Below are positions 19,171 to 27,235 of a DNA stretch of 64,000 nucleotides, in pieces. Under the pieces are notes generated by a model. The model was not told the DNA's origin. It was given only the letters and a program-made list of their open reading frames with translations, and ran no database searches. Source of the stretch: Devosia sp. Leaf420 (GTDB taxonomy: Bacteria > Pseudomonadota > Alphaproteobacteria > Rhizobiales > Devosiaceae). Within the stretch, counting starts at the first letter, position 1. Each line of letters begins with the position of its first letter. The stretch spans positions 317,501 to 381,500 of the forward strand of contig NZ_LMQU01000010.1 of assembly GCF_001425445.1 (NCBI RefSeq), read 5' to 3'. Both the position numbers and the translations under genes were made by a program.

Positions 19171-19317
19171 CTATCCGATCATCTGCAAGAGGTGCCCGCC
19201 CAATTGGCGGGCACTGCCCACGACGATATCGCCCTGAAAGACGAGGCTGACGGCAAGGCCCCAAAGACCCAAGGCGATGAGGATGGTCAGGAGCCATCCC
19301 TTGGCACGATTCGACAT
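19171..19317 (-). CDS. Small single-span membrane protein (48 residues)
   Basis: ORF on the minus strand, ending just after the binding-protein gene. The product starts MSNRAKGWLLTILIALGLWG, giving a basic N-terminus and one long hydrophobic segment (about 8-28), then a short soluble tail. The N-in single-span topology fits a real small membrane protein, but the ribosome-binding site is weak. No family recognised. Confidence 0.45.
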   Translation of the reverse strand: MSNRAKGWLLTILIALGLWGLAVSLVFQGDIVVGSARQLGGHLLQMIG

Positions 19318-19454
19318 GAGCCCATGATAGGCGGTCCGCGGAACCGGTATAGGGATTGCACGCAAGTGTGAGCTAAACCGGTCGCGCGGTAACCACACCC
19401 AGCAAAGTGTAATGCGGGCAGCGCGGCCTTTGCGTAAGCTTATAAAAACGGCCA

Positions 19455-19580
19455 ATGAAGACCATGCTTACCAAGCTCAAGACTGCAATTTTCGTGGTGT
19501 TGATGTCAGCGCTTTTGCTGGTCTGGAGCGTCATGCTGCCGACCACTGGTCTATTATATCTCTTGGGGTATCTGCACTAG
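19455..19580 (+). CDS. Possible 41-residue membrane peptide
   Basis: ATG at 19455 and TAG at 19578-19580. The peptide has a Lys-rich start (MKTMLTKLK) and a hydrophobic stretch to about residue 37. The ribosome-binding site is poor. It could be a genuine small protein or chance. It lies in a 680-base stretch (19164-19844) that otherwise holds only the two other tiny ORFs listed here. Confidence 0.25.
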   Translation: MKTMLTKLKTAIFVVLMSALLLVWSVMLPTTGLLYLLGYLH

Positions 19581-19599
19581 CTTTGGTGACGCGCCCGGG

Positions 19600-19710
19600 T
19601 CAGGCGAGAATGGCCATGGCTAGAAACTGCAAACCTGCCCCAAGGACGAGAACCAACATCCAGGCCTCGACGGCCAGCCCAGTGATGACGGTTAACCTTC
19701 CGAAATCCAC
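19600..19710 (-). CDS. Possible 36-residue membrane peptide with a strong ribosome-binding site
   Basis: Minus-strand ORF with a GTG start at 19708-19710 and a TGA stop at 19600-19602. GGGGGAGGATAAAGC directly precedes the start, a near-ideal ribosome-binding site. The peptide begins MDFGRLTVITGLAVEAWMLV and is almost wholly hydrophobic with one acidic residue (Glu) in the middle, a single membrane span. No family recognised. Read-through or expression data would settle it. Confidence 0.4.
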   Translation of the reverse strand: MDFGRLTVITGLAVEAWMLVLVLGAGLQFLAMAILA

Positions 19711-19901
19711 CGCTTTATCCTCCCCCTCGCAGGTTTTTCTGCTTTTGGGAAAAATGAGAATACACGCGATTCGTTTCCGATGCTCTAAGACTTTTTAGTG
19801 ACAGACGCTGGGGATACGCCGCCAGAGAAGCCATATTCTGGCGTTTGATAAAAAGATCTGAGCAAATAGAATTGCTTACCGATCTGATAATGAAAATGGC
19901 C

Positions 19902-20480
19902 ATGACTGAAAAAATTCTGCTGCGCGACACCCAAATTCTCTCGGAAGACTGGGGAACGCTCTCGCGCGTGACGCTCGACTACCAGCGCGACGACGGCACG
20001 GTGCAGCGCCTGAGCCGCGAAGTCTATGACCATGGGAATGCCGCAGCCATTCTGCTCTATAATCCAGAGAGCCGATCGGTGCTGCTGGTGCGCCAGTTTC
20101 GCTATCCCGTCATGGCCAATGGCGACCCGGCCTTTTTGCTCGAAGTCTGCGCCGGCCTATTGGATGGCGATGACCCGAAAACCTGCGCCGAGCGCGAGGC
20201 GCTCGAGGAGACCGGTCATGCGCCGAGCGACGTGGTCCATGTCTGCGACGCCTATATGTCGCCGGGCTCGGTGACGGAAAAGGTGAGCCTGTTTCTCGGA
20301 CACTATGGGGCCGAGACCTATCGCTCTGCCGGCGGCGGGCTCGTCGATGAAGGCGAGGAGATCGAAGTCGTCGAACTTGCTTTTGCAGCGGCGTTCAAAA
20401 TGATCGGCACCGGCGAGATAACCGATGCCAAGACCATCGTGCTGCTCCAGCATCTGGCGCTGAAATTGGCGTCTCAGTAG
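19902..20480 (+). CDS. nudK: NUDIX hydrolase, GDP-mannose pyrophosphatase-like
   Basis: 192-residue NUDIX enzyme. The box is the NudK variant: AGLLDGDDPKTCAEREALEE, followed by TGHAP, with the REALEETG metal-binding core intact. The flanking segments VLLVRQFRYPV and DAYMSPGSVTEK also match NudK/ADP-ribose pyrophosphatases, which hydrolyse sugar nucleotides to the sugar phosphate and NMP. The start is placed at 19902 (MTEKILLRDT); 19890 and 19845 are in-frame alternatives. The 3' end overlaps the convergent DUF1737 gene by 7 bases. NudK is the closest match, but ADP-ribose as substrate is not excluded. Confidence 0.82.
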   Translation: MTEKILLRDTQILSEDWGTLSRVTLDYQRDDGTVQRLSREVYDHGNAAAILLYNPESRSVLLVRQFRYPVMANGDPAFLLEVCAGLLDGDDPKTCAEREALEETGHAPSDVVHVCDAYMSPGSVTEKVSLFLGHYGAETYRSAGGGLVDEGEEIEVVELAFAAAFKMIGTGEITDAKTIVLLQHLALKLASQ

Positions 20481-20680
20481 TCGACCAGTTTCTTATCGGG
20501 ATCATAGGGCTGGTCGGCGACGACCTTGGTCACCGCCTGGCCGCACCGCATTTTCTTGCTGACGGCGTCAAACCCATAGGTGGGGCTGCCATGCAGTTCC
20601 CAGCCTTCGATCAGGGCCTTGGTGACCTTGTGGCAAAAAGCTGAATCGTCTTCGCCGGATAAAAAGCGATAGATGCGCAT
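20474..20680 (-). CDS. DUF1737 domain protein
   Basis: 68-residue protein with the family pattern from YRFLSGEDDSAFCHKVTKAL, through GWELHGSPTYGFD and CGQAVTKVV, to the C-terminus. DUF1737 proteins are short, cytosolic and of unknown function. The opening MRIYRF gives the start at 20680. It overlaps the nudK-like gene tail to tail. The gene upstream on the other strand is the carbonic anhydrase, 66 bases away. Confidence 0.8.
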   Translation of the reverse strand: MRIYRFLSGEDDSAFCHKVTKALIEGWELHGSPTYGFDAVSKKMRCGQAVTKVVADQPYDPDKKLVDY

Positions 20681-20746
20681 GCATGCCCCCCTTGCATTGG
20701 CGCCTATGCGCCGAGATTGATTCTAACGGCTCTTAGCGCTAATCCA

Positions 20747-21391
20747 ATGCTCATGCACAGCTTTCCAAAAGAACTGCTCAGCGGCCACGCCAATTTTCTG
20801 GCCGGACGTTATCTGCGCGAGAAGGAACGCCTTCGCGATCTCGCCTCGGTGGGGCAAAGCCCCACCACCATGATCATTGCCTGCTGCGATAGCCGCGCGG
20901 CGCCCGAGATGATCTTCGATTCCGGCCCGGGCGAAATGTTCGTCCTGCGCAATGTCGCAAATCTCGTGCCGACCTATCAGCCCGATGGCGGCCAGCATGG
21001 TACATCGGCGGCCATCGAATTTGCGGTCAAGGCGCTCAACATTGCCGATATCGTCGTCATGGGCCATGGCCGCTGCGGCGGCATCAAGGCGGCGCTCGAT
21101 CCCGATTTCAAATCGCTCGACGATGGCGACTTCATCGGCAAGTGGATGAGCATGCTGGGCGAACTGCCCAACCAGCTCGGACAGAACAGCCTGCTCACCT
21201 CGGCCGAACGCCAGACGGCAATGGAGCGGATTTCGATCCGCAACTCGATCCGCAATCTGCGGACGTTTCCCTACGTGGCCGAGCTTGAAGCCGAGGGGAA
21301 ACTGGCGGTCCACGGCGCCTGGTTCGACATTTCGACGGCCGAACTCTGGATCATGGATCACGACGGCGACTTCATTCGCCCCGCCCTTTGA
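20747..21391 (+). CDS. Beta-class carbonic anhydrase
   Basis: Zinc enzyme that interconverts CO2 and bicarbonate, cytosolic. The ligand motifs are complete: CDSR at Cys47-Arg50 and HGRC at His107-Cys110 (numbering from 20747). The segment EMFVLRNVANLVP is the usual beta-CA core and HGTSAAIEFAV precedes the second motif. Length 214 is normal. Starts at 20747 and 20753 are both possible, and a TTG at 20717 extends the frame; none has a convincing ribosome-binding site. A good terminator follows at 21419-21445. Confidence 0.92.
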   Translation: MLMHSFPKELLSGHANFLAGRYLREKERLRDLASVGQSPTTMIIACCDSRAAPEMIFDSGPGEMFVLRNVANLVPTYQPDGGQHGTSAAIEFAVKALNIADIVVMGHGRCGGIKAALDPDFKSLDDGDFIGKWMSMLGELPNQLGQNSLLTSAERQTAMERISIRNSIRNLRTFPYVAELEAEGKLAVHGAWFDISTAELWIMDHDGDFIRPAL

Positions 21392-21418
21392 TCTAACTGA
21401 CAGTGTTGAAAAATTCTG

Positions 21419-21445
21419 GGGCGCCACGGGGCGCCCTTTGTTTTT
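21419..21445 (+). terminator. Rho-independent terminator after the carbonic anhydrase gene
   Basis: A 7-bp perfect GC stem (21419-21425 with 21430-21436) and loop ACGG are followed by TTTGTTTTT. The stem begins 28 bases after the stop. Confidence 0.85.
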
Positions 21446-21754
21446 GGCGCAATCAAGTTGCCGCGCTCCCGCCATCAAGACGCACTTGCGCCATCCCAAT
21501 CGTGATCAGTTGTCGCTTGCCACCTGCCTCAAACGACTTGGGATTTGCTTAGTCGACGAGATTGCAAAACCGCTAGCGGCCTTTATGGGCTTGATTTTTA
21601 TCCGCCCGAAAATGGCCCAGACATTTCTGCGCTCACGCCTTTGTGTGGTCGGCCATGGGACACATTGCCCGGCCATCTTTTGGGAACGGGGCCGCCGGAG
21701 AGCGACCCGTCGATGAGGCCACTCGTCGCCTTTCCCAAGACATGGAGCAACCCC
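21446..21754. other. Gene-free stretch upstream of the first EF-hand gene
   Basis: About 309 bases without a supportable gene. Several short frames are open here but none looks protein-like. It presumably holds the promoter and leader of the EF-hand gene at 21755; I see no clear -35/-10 pair. Confidence 0.4.
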
Positions 21755-22000
21755 ATGAAAAAGATCGTCCTTTCGTCCCTCCTCGTTCTCGGCATGACCG
21801 GCGCAGCCTTTGCGCAGGGCACGACCGATTTCGCGACCCTCGACGCCGATATGAGCGGGGGGCTGACGCTGAGCGAGGCACAGGTCGGCTGGCCTGATCT
21901 GACCGATGAAGATTTTGCCGCTGCCGATACCGACGGTAATGGCGAACTGAGCCCGGAAGAATATGGCGTGCTGACCGGCGCGGCGGCTCCGGCCAACTAA
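21755..22000 (+). CDS. Small secreted EF-hand protein (81 residues)
   Basis: The signal peptide is MKKIVLSSLLVLGMTGAAFA with cleavage near Ala20-Gln21. The mature part of about 61 residues contains two EF-hand-like calcium loops: DADMSGGLTLSE and DTDGNGELSPEE, the second a near-canonical DxDxNGxLxxEE loop. A Trp-Pro-Asp-Leu segment links them. Its likely role is calcium binding in the periplasm or outside the cell. It is followed 148 bases later by a paralogue with the same layout, which suggests a local duplication. Confidence 0.82.
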   Translation: MKKIVLSSLLVLGMTGAAFAQGTTDFATLDADMSGGLTLSEAQVGWPDLTDEDFAAADTDGNGELSPEEYGVLTGAAAPAN

Positions 22001-22148
22001 GCTCCGGTTGGGCGATTTCGATCGGGACACTGACCCCCAGGCCCGTTGAAAGCGCTCAGCGTCATTTTCTTCCGCCCGTCGCCTCGCCCTCCCTCGGGGC
22101 GGCGGACCCCAGTGGCCGCGGCTACTGACACAACCAAGGATTTCCCCC

Positions 22149-22523
22149 ATGCGTAAACTTGCACTTGGCCTCCTGGCCGCCGGTCTTCTTGCCACGCCCG
22201 TTCTGGCTCAGAGCGCGCTGACCTTTGCCGATGTGGATACCGACGGCGATGGTCGCTTGAGCTACGAAGAACTGGTGGTTGTCTGGCCAGACCTGACGCA
22301 GGACGATTTTGCGCGGGCCGATATTGAAGGCGCGGGCAGCGTGACACCCGAGCAGCTTGGCGCATTGCAGCCCGCGGCCGTGCCTGCAGCACCGGCGCCT
22401 GATGCTGCTGTTCCTGCGCCAGAGGCCGTACCCGCACCGGCGCCCATGGATGCAGCCCCCGCGCCAGCGCCAATGGATGCCGTGCCGGCCCTGCCCGGTG
22501 AAGGCACCCTGGTGCCAGAATGA
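22149..22523 (+). CDS. Secreted EF-hand protein with Pro/Ala-rich tail (124 residues)
   Basis: Signal peptide MRKLALGLLAAGLLATPVLA. The first EF loop (DVDTDGDGRLSYEE) is canonical. The second (DIEGAGSVTPEQ) has lost key acidic ligands and is probably inactive. After residue about 75 comes a low-complexity tail of Pro, Ala and acidic residues with APAPMDA-type repeats. It is a paralogue of the preceding gene (shared VWPDLTQDDFA and GWPDLTDEDFA segments). The tail may act as a flexible spacer; function is unknown. A terminator follows. Confidence 0.8.
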   Translation: MRKLALGLLAAGLLATPVLAQSALTFADVDTDGDGRLSYEELVVVWPDLTQDDFARADIEGAGSVTPEQLGALQPAAVPAAPAPDAAVPAPEAVPAPAPMDAAPAPAPMDAVPALPGEGTLVPE

Positions 22524-22552
22524 GCGCATAGCGCTTTCGATAGGAAGTTTGG

Positions 22553-22580
22553 CGGTCGCTCCCTGGAGCGGCCGTTTTGC
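22553..22580 (+). terminator. Rho-independent terminator after the EF-hand pair
   Basis: The inverted repeat CGGTCGCTCC / GGAGCGGCCG has one G-T pair and a very short loop, and is followed by TTTTGCTTT. It lies about 30 bases after the stop and just before the end of the convergent EamA gene. The ends are approximate. Confidence 0.6.
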
Positions 22581-22581
22581 T

Positions 22582-23463
22582 TTAGTCGAGCCGTATAGCG
22601 GGTTCGAGGGGCTTTGATTTTCGCAAGGTGACGATCAGCCCGATGATCACCAGGACACCGCCGGCGATCTCGATCCCGGTAATGGTTTCGCCAAGGATGA
22701 GATAGCCCGACAGAAGCCCGGTGATCGGCACGAGGAGCGTGAACGGCGCGACGGTCGAAGCCGGGTGACGACCCAGCAGCCAGCTCCAGATGCCGCCGCC
22801 GAGAAGCGTTGCGGGATAAGCGAGAAAGGCGATGAGCACCGCGTCGGACCAGGAAAAGCCGCTCAGTGCTGCCCAGATGGCGGGGCCACCCTCGACGACA
22901 TAGGAGAGGGCAAAGAGCGGCAAGGGCGCAGCGAGCGAGCCCCAGACGGTGAAAGCGATAGCATTGACCCGGCCGGCCTTCTTGGTCAGCACGTTGGCGA
23001 GGCCCCAAGCCATGGCAGCGAGCAACACCATAACGAGGGGAACAAGGCCCGCGCCTTCGATGCGTTCGGCGCCGATGACAGCGATCCCCAAAAACGCAAC
23101 GCCCGCCCCGATGATCTGAAAGCGGCTTGGGCGCTCGCCGAGCAGCACGAAGGCCATGGCCATGGTGAAAAAGGCCTGGGTCTGGAGGACGAGCGAGGAG
23201 AGCCCCGCCGGCATGCCCCAGGCAATCGAGAGATTGAGGAAGGCATAAAGAGCAAAGCCGAAGCTGAGACCGAAGCCGACGACGAGCCACCACGGCGCCT
23301 TTGGCGGCCGCACGAAAAGCAGCGCCGGGAAAGCTGCGGCGCAGAACCGCAGCGCGGCGGCAAGGATCGGCGGCAACGCTTCGACGCTCAATTTGATGAC
23401 GACGAAATTAAAGCCCCAAATGGCCACGACCAGAAGCGCGAGAAGGATGTGGCGGATGGGCAT
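22582..23463 (-). CDS. EamA/DMT-family transporter, second of a coupled pair
   Basis: 293-residue, ten-helix drug/metabolite transporter of the RhaT/YedA-like EamA group. The opening ILLALLVVAIWGFNFVVIKL and the repeat ends YLILGETITGIEIAGGVLVIIGL are typical. Its ATG overlaps the stop of the upstream paralogue (TGATG), so the two are translationally coupled. The two proteins align over their whole length, so this is a tandem duplication that might work as a heteromer; that is inference. Substrate unknown. Confidence 0.88.
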   Translation of the reverse strand: MPIRHILLALLVVAIWGFNFVVIKLSVEALPPILAAALRFCAAAFPALLFVRPPKAPWWLVVGFGLSFGFALYAFLNLSIAWGMPAGLSSLVLQTQAFFTMAMAFVLLGERPSRFQIIGAGVAFLGIAVIGAERIEGAGLVPLVMVLLAAMAWGLANVLTKKAGRVNAIAFTVWGSLAAPLPLFALSYVVEGGPAIWAALSGFSWSDAVLIAFLAYPATLLGGGIWSWLLGRHPASTVAPFTLLVPITGLLSGYLILGETITGIEIAGGVLVIIGLIVTLRKSKPLEPAIRLD

Positions 23464-24344
23464 CAGACGCTCACCCGGCGGCGCATGAGGCGCGGACCGA
23501 AGACGTTGATGACGAGGCCGGCAAAGACCAGCGCACTGCCGATGATTTCAAGCTCCGTGATGACCTCGCCGGCGAGCAGCACGGCAAAGCCGATGCCGAA
23601 GACGGGAACAAGCAGCGAGAAAGGGGCAATCAACGCGGCCGGATAGCGTTTTAGGAGATAACTCCAGAGCCCGAAGCCGACGAGGGTAGCGGCATAGCCA
23701 TTGAAGAGGACGATGCCGGCGGTGCTGAGGCTGAAGTTTTGCAGCGCGGCGCCGATCGCGCTAGGGCCTTCGATCAGGACAGAAAGGGCGAGAAGCGGCA
23801 GGATGGGAATAAGGCTGCCCCAGACGACGAAGGAGAGCATGTCGATCTGCCCCGCCCGCTTGGACGCGATATTGCCGACGCCCCAGAAGAAGGCTGCGGC
23901 GATGACCATAAGCAGGGGAACAAGGCTCGTGACTTCGAACCGTTCGACGGCAATGACGCCGATGCCGATGAGGGCGACCGTGGCGCCGATCACCTGCCAG
24001 CGGCCGAGCTTTTCGCCCAGGAACAGCATGGCAAGGCCGAAGGTGAAAAAGGCCTGGGTCTGGATGATGAGCGAGGCCAATCCGGCTGGGAGCCCGAGCT
24101 TGATGGCCGAGAACAAGAGACCGAACTGGGCAAAGCCGATGGCGAGGCCATAGGTGAGGAGTGTTCCCAAGCGGACCTGCGGCCGCTTGACGAAGAAGAC
24201 CATGGGCAGCGCGGCGCAAAGATAGCGCATGGCAGTGAGGAGGAGCGGCGGCACCACTTCGACACCCCACTTGATCATGACGAAGTTCAGCCCCCAGGCC
24301 AGAACGACGAGCAAAGCGAGACAGAGGTCGCGGAGCGAAAGCAT
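23463..24344 (-). CDS. EamA/DMT-family transporter, first of a coupled pair
   Basis: 293 residues when started at 24344 (MLSLRDLCLALLVVLAWGLN), which matches the start of its downstream paralogue; a longer frame to 24389 adds a non-membrane leader. It has about ten helices in two EamA repeats, with VPPLLLTAMRYLCAALP and FVFAGLVINVFGPRL-like ends. It is followed by its coupled paralogue. The upstream neighbour on the same strand is asd (ends at 24502), about 157 bases away. Confidence 0.86.
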   Translation of the reverse strand: MLSLRDLCLALLVVLAWGLNFVMIKWGVEVVPPLLLTAMRYLCAALPMVFFVKRPQVRLGTLLTYGLAIGFAQFGLLFSAIKLGLPAGLASLIIQTQAFFTFGLAMLFLGEKLGRWQVIGATVALIGIGVIAVERFEVTSLVPLLMVIAAAFFWGVGNIASKRAGQIDMLSFVVWGSLIPILPLLALSVLIEGPSAIGAALQNFSLSTAGIVLFNGYAATLVGFGLWSYLLKRYPAALIAPFSLLVPVFGIGFAVLLAGEVITELEIIGSALVFAGLVINVFGPRLMRRRVSV

Positions 24345-24501
24345 GGGAAATCCAGGGGCGGGACGGCGCAGATCGGCGCCTTTCCGCAAAACGTGGATTT
24401 GTGGCGCGGTTGGGGCTTACACCCTGACGCGCGCCACTAAAAGTCACTTCGGAAAATGTCTGCCCTGCGCCATGCCGGAACCGGACGGCGCAGGGGAAAG
24501 A

Positions 24502-25545
24502 TCAGGCTGCGATGGCGCGGGCCTTGAAACCCTTTTCGATGAGGGTTTCGGCGATCTGGATGGCATTGAGCGCCGCGCCCTTGCGGAGGTTGTCGGAGAC
24601 GACCCACATGGCGAGACCATTTTCGACCGTGACGTCCTCGCGGATGCGGCTGACATAGGTCTCGTAATCGCCTACGGTTTCGACCGGCGTGGCGTAGCCG
24701 CCGGGTTCGCGCTTGTCGAGAACGGCAATGCCGGGCGCTTCGCGCAAGAGATCGCGCGCTTCGTCAGCCGAGATGGGCTTGTCGAATTCGAGATTGACAG
24801 ATTCAGAGTGACCGACAAAGACCGGCACGCGTACGGCGGTGCAGGTGACCTTGATCTTGGGATCGAGGATCTTCTTGGTCTCGGCCAGAACCTTCCATTC
24901 TTCCTTGGTGTAGCCGTCTTCCATGAACACATCGATATGGGGGATGACGTTGAAGGCGATTTGCTTGGAGAACTTTTGCGGGGTCGGCGAGTCGTTGACG
25001 AAAATGCCCTTGGTCTGGTTCCAGAGCTCGTCGACACCTTCCTTGCCGGCGCCGGAAACCGACTGGTAGGTCGAGACGACGACGCGCTTGATGGTCGCTG
25101 CATCGTGGAGTGGCTTCAGCGCCACGACGAGTTGAGCCGTCGAGCAATTGGGATTGGCGATGATGCCGTTGCGCTTTTCGTCCTTGAGCCAGCGATCGAG
25201 CACATGGCCGTTCACTTCCGGCACGATCAGCGGCACGTCGGAGTGGTAGCGCCAGTAAGAGGAATTATCGATGACGACGGCACCGGCCGCCGCGATCTTG
25301 GGCGCCCAATCCTTGGAGATGGAGCCGCCAGCCGACATGATGGCAAAATCGACGGTCGAGAAATCAAAGTGCTGCAGGTCGCGCGCCTTGAGCACCTTGT
25401 CGCCATAGGAAATTTCCCGGCCAATCGAGCGGGAGGACGCGAGGGCAAAGACCTCGTCAGCCGGGAACTTGCGCTCGGCCAGGATATTGAGAACTTCGCG
25501 GCCCACATTGCCCGTGGCCCCGACGACAGCGACGCGATAACCCAT
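24502..25545 (-). CDS. asd: Aspartate-semialdehyde dehydrogenase
   Basis: Reduces aspartyl phosphate to aspartate semialdehyde, the branch point to lysine/diaminopimelate, threonine and methionine. 347 residues. The NADP-binding start is YRVAVVGATGNVGREVL. The catalytic Cys134 is in ANPNCSTAQL and the active-site His is in VPVFVGHSESVN. Length and order are normal. Monocistronic as seen, with about 500 mostly non-coding bases upstream. Together with dapF at 48.4 kb it covers two steps of lysine synthesis in this window. Confidence 0.98.
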   Translation of the reverse strand: MGYRVAVVGATGNVGREVLNILAERKFPADEVFALASSRSIGREISYGDKVLKARDLQHFDFSTVDFAIMSAGGSISKDWAPKIAAAGAVVIDNSSYWRYHSDVPLIVPEVNGHVLDRWLKDEKRNGIIANPNCSTAQLVVALKPLHDAATIKRVVVSTYQSVSGAGKEGVDELWNQTKGIFVNDSPTPQKFSKQIAFNVIPHIDVFMEDGYTKEEWKVLAETKKILDPKIKVTCTAVRVPVFVGHSESVNLEFDKPISADEARDLLREAPGIAVLDKREPGGYATPVETVGDYETYVSRIREDVTVENGLAMWVVSDNLRKGAALNAIQIAETLIEKGFKARAIAA

Positions 25546-25840
25546 TTTTGGAACTCCGGTCCCTTAACCTTTTCCGCCCCCGCGCGATGATCTCGATCAC
25601 CGCGGTCAGTGCTGTGAGCCTCTCCCCGGCGGGAGGGAACCCGGGGAAAAGCGTCAGGCGGTTTTGGTGGTTTTCATCATGGCAGTCAGGCCACCGGCTA
25701 TGAGCCTTGTGGTCGTCAAAACGGCGATGTGGCCGAAGCTGCGCATGAAAATCAGTGCTCTGATAGGAAAAGCAGGACTTCTCATACTCTCAAATAGGAA
25801 AGAGTCAATGAAGATTGGTTGGGAAGGGTCTGCGGGCGTG
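25546..25840. other. Gene-free stretch upstream of asd
   Basis: About 295 bases without a supportable gene. A 43-residue hydrophobic minus-strand ORF at 25654-25785 is open but has only a weak ribosome-binding site, so I do not call it. The asd promoter must lie here or nearby; no clear boxes seen. Confidence 0.4.
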
Positions 25841-26008
25841 GCTCCACCCGCTCCCATCCTCCTCCCCTCAAATCGCTCCCCTGGAGCGATTTGCCCTTCG
25901 GGACGGCTCGGAGCCCACCAAAGGTGGCGTGTCATGGCAGGCGTGGCAGCATCCCCCTAAAACAGCAGATCGGCACCTCCCCCCTTGTGGGGGAGGCCGG
26001 GAGGGGGG
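25841..26008. repeat. Degenerate palindromic repeat with an internal 10-bp hairpin
   Basis: The right half (about 25968-26008) matches the right half of the 116-base repeat (GATCGGCACCTCCCCCC with a GGGGGAGGCCGGGAGGG arm). The left half has only partial similarity, and the spacer is longer and different. Within it, 25870-25879 and 25883-25892 form a perfect 10-bp inverted repeat with a 3-base loop. It lies just upstream of the flavoprotein gene. Confidence 0.65.
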
Positions 26009-26044
26009 TACGGGAGGGAGGAACGCGCGCCAAGGATCAAAAAC

Positions 26045-27235
26045 ATGACCGATTTCGACATCATCATTCTCGGTGCAGGCGCGGCGGGGCTTATGGCGGG
26101 GATCGAGGCCGGGCGGCGTGGACGGCGAGTGCTGGTGGTCGATCATGCCCGTGATCCCGGTGAAAAAATCCGCATTTCGGGCGGTGGGCGCTGCAATTTT
26201 ACCAATGTCAACGCGACCCATGTCCTGGGGCGCGAGCGGTTTTTGAGCCAGAACCCACGCTTCGCCCTATCGGCGCTCTCGCGCTACACGCCCGACATGT
26301 TCATCGAAAAGGTCAAAAAGCGCGGCATCGCTTTCCACGAGAAGACGCTAGGTCAACTGTTCTGCGATGGACCGGCCACGCAAATCATTGCCATGCTGAT
26401 CGACGAACTGCGCCAGGCTGGCGCGGCGATCTGGACCGGACGCACCGTGGGCTCGGTCGAAAAAACCGATGCGGGTTTCAAGGTTCTTGTCGGCGATGGC
26501 TATGTCACCTCTGAAAGCGTGATCGTGGCGACGGGCGGCAAGTCGATCCCCAAGATGGGGGCGACCGGCTTTGCCTATACGCTCGCAAAGCAATTCGGCC
26601 TCAACGTGACCGATACGCGCCCGGCGCTCGTGCCGCTGACCTTTGAGGAAGGCAAGCTCGAAGAGCTGCGTGAACTGGCGGGTATCTCGACCGATGCGAT
26701 AGTCGGAACGGCCAAGACAAAATTCCGCGAAGCGCTGCTCTTTACCCATCGCGGGCTGTCGGGTCCGGCGATCCTGCAGATCTCGTCCTATTGGCGCGAG
26801 GGCGACAGCATCTCCGTCGATCTTCTGCCTGAGCAGGATGCGCTGGCCATGCTGCAGGCGGCGCGCAAGGAACAGCCGCGCAACCACGTCCAGACCGTGC
26901 TGGCCGGTCATCTGCCAAAGCGTCTGGCACAACTCATGGGCGAGATGATCAACCAGCCGGGCATGATCGGCGATTTTTCGGACAAGAAGCTGCAGCCGGT
27001 GGCCGATCAGGTTTCGCGCTGGACGTTGAAGCCGGTTGGGTCGGAAGGCTATCGCACGGCTGAAGTCACGCTCGGTGGCGTCGATACGACAGGGCTCGAT
27101 GCCAAGACCATGATGGCGCGGACCGTGCCAGGCCTATACTTCGTGGGCGAAGCAGTCGACGTTACCGGCTGGCTTGGGGGCTATAATTTCCAGTGGGCCT
27201 GGGCTTCGGGCTTTGCCGCAGGACAAGCGGCCTAG
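26045..27235 (+). CDS. HI0933/YhiN-like NAD(P)/FAD-dependent oxidoreductase
   Basis: 396-residue flavoprotein of the BaiN/HI0933 family. The FAD-binding loop FDIIILGAGAAGLMAGIEAG opens the protein. The family signature ISGGGRCNFTN is at about residues 45-55, and the C-terminal TGWLGGYNFQWAWASGFAAG closes the FAD site. The start at 26045 is the Met directly before this domain, with AAGGATC upstream. Enzymatic role is unsettled for most members. Its stop is shared with the convergent PagL-like gene through the four bases CTAG at 27232-27235. Confidence 0.9.
   Translation: MTDFDIIILGAGAAGLMAGIEAGRRGRRVLVVDHARDPGEKIRISGGGRCNFTNVNATHVLGRERFLSQNPRFALSALSRYTPDMFIEKVKKRGIAFHEKTLGQLFCDGPATQIIAMLIDELRQAGAAIWTGRTVGSVEKTDAGFKVLVGDGYVTSESVIVATGGKSIPKMGATGFAYTLAKQFGLNVTDTRPALVPLTFEEGKLEELRELAGISTDAIVGTAKTKFREALLFTHRGLSGPAILQISSYWREGDSISVDLLPEQDALAMLQAARKEQPRNHVQTVLAGHLPKRLAQLMGEMINQPGMIGDFSDKKLQPVADQVSRWTLKPVGSEGYRTAEVTLGGVDTTGLDAKTMMARTVPGLYFVGEAVDVTGWLGGYNFQWAWASGFAAGQAA

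Noticed and set aside
25654..25785. 43-residue hydrophobic ORF upstream of asd
   Set aside because: Only a weak ribosome-binding site and no family resemblance; reported within the gene-free stretch instead of as a gene.
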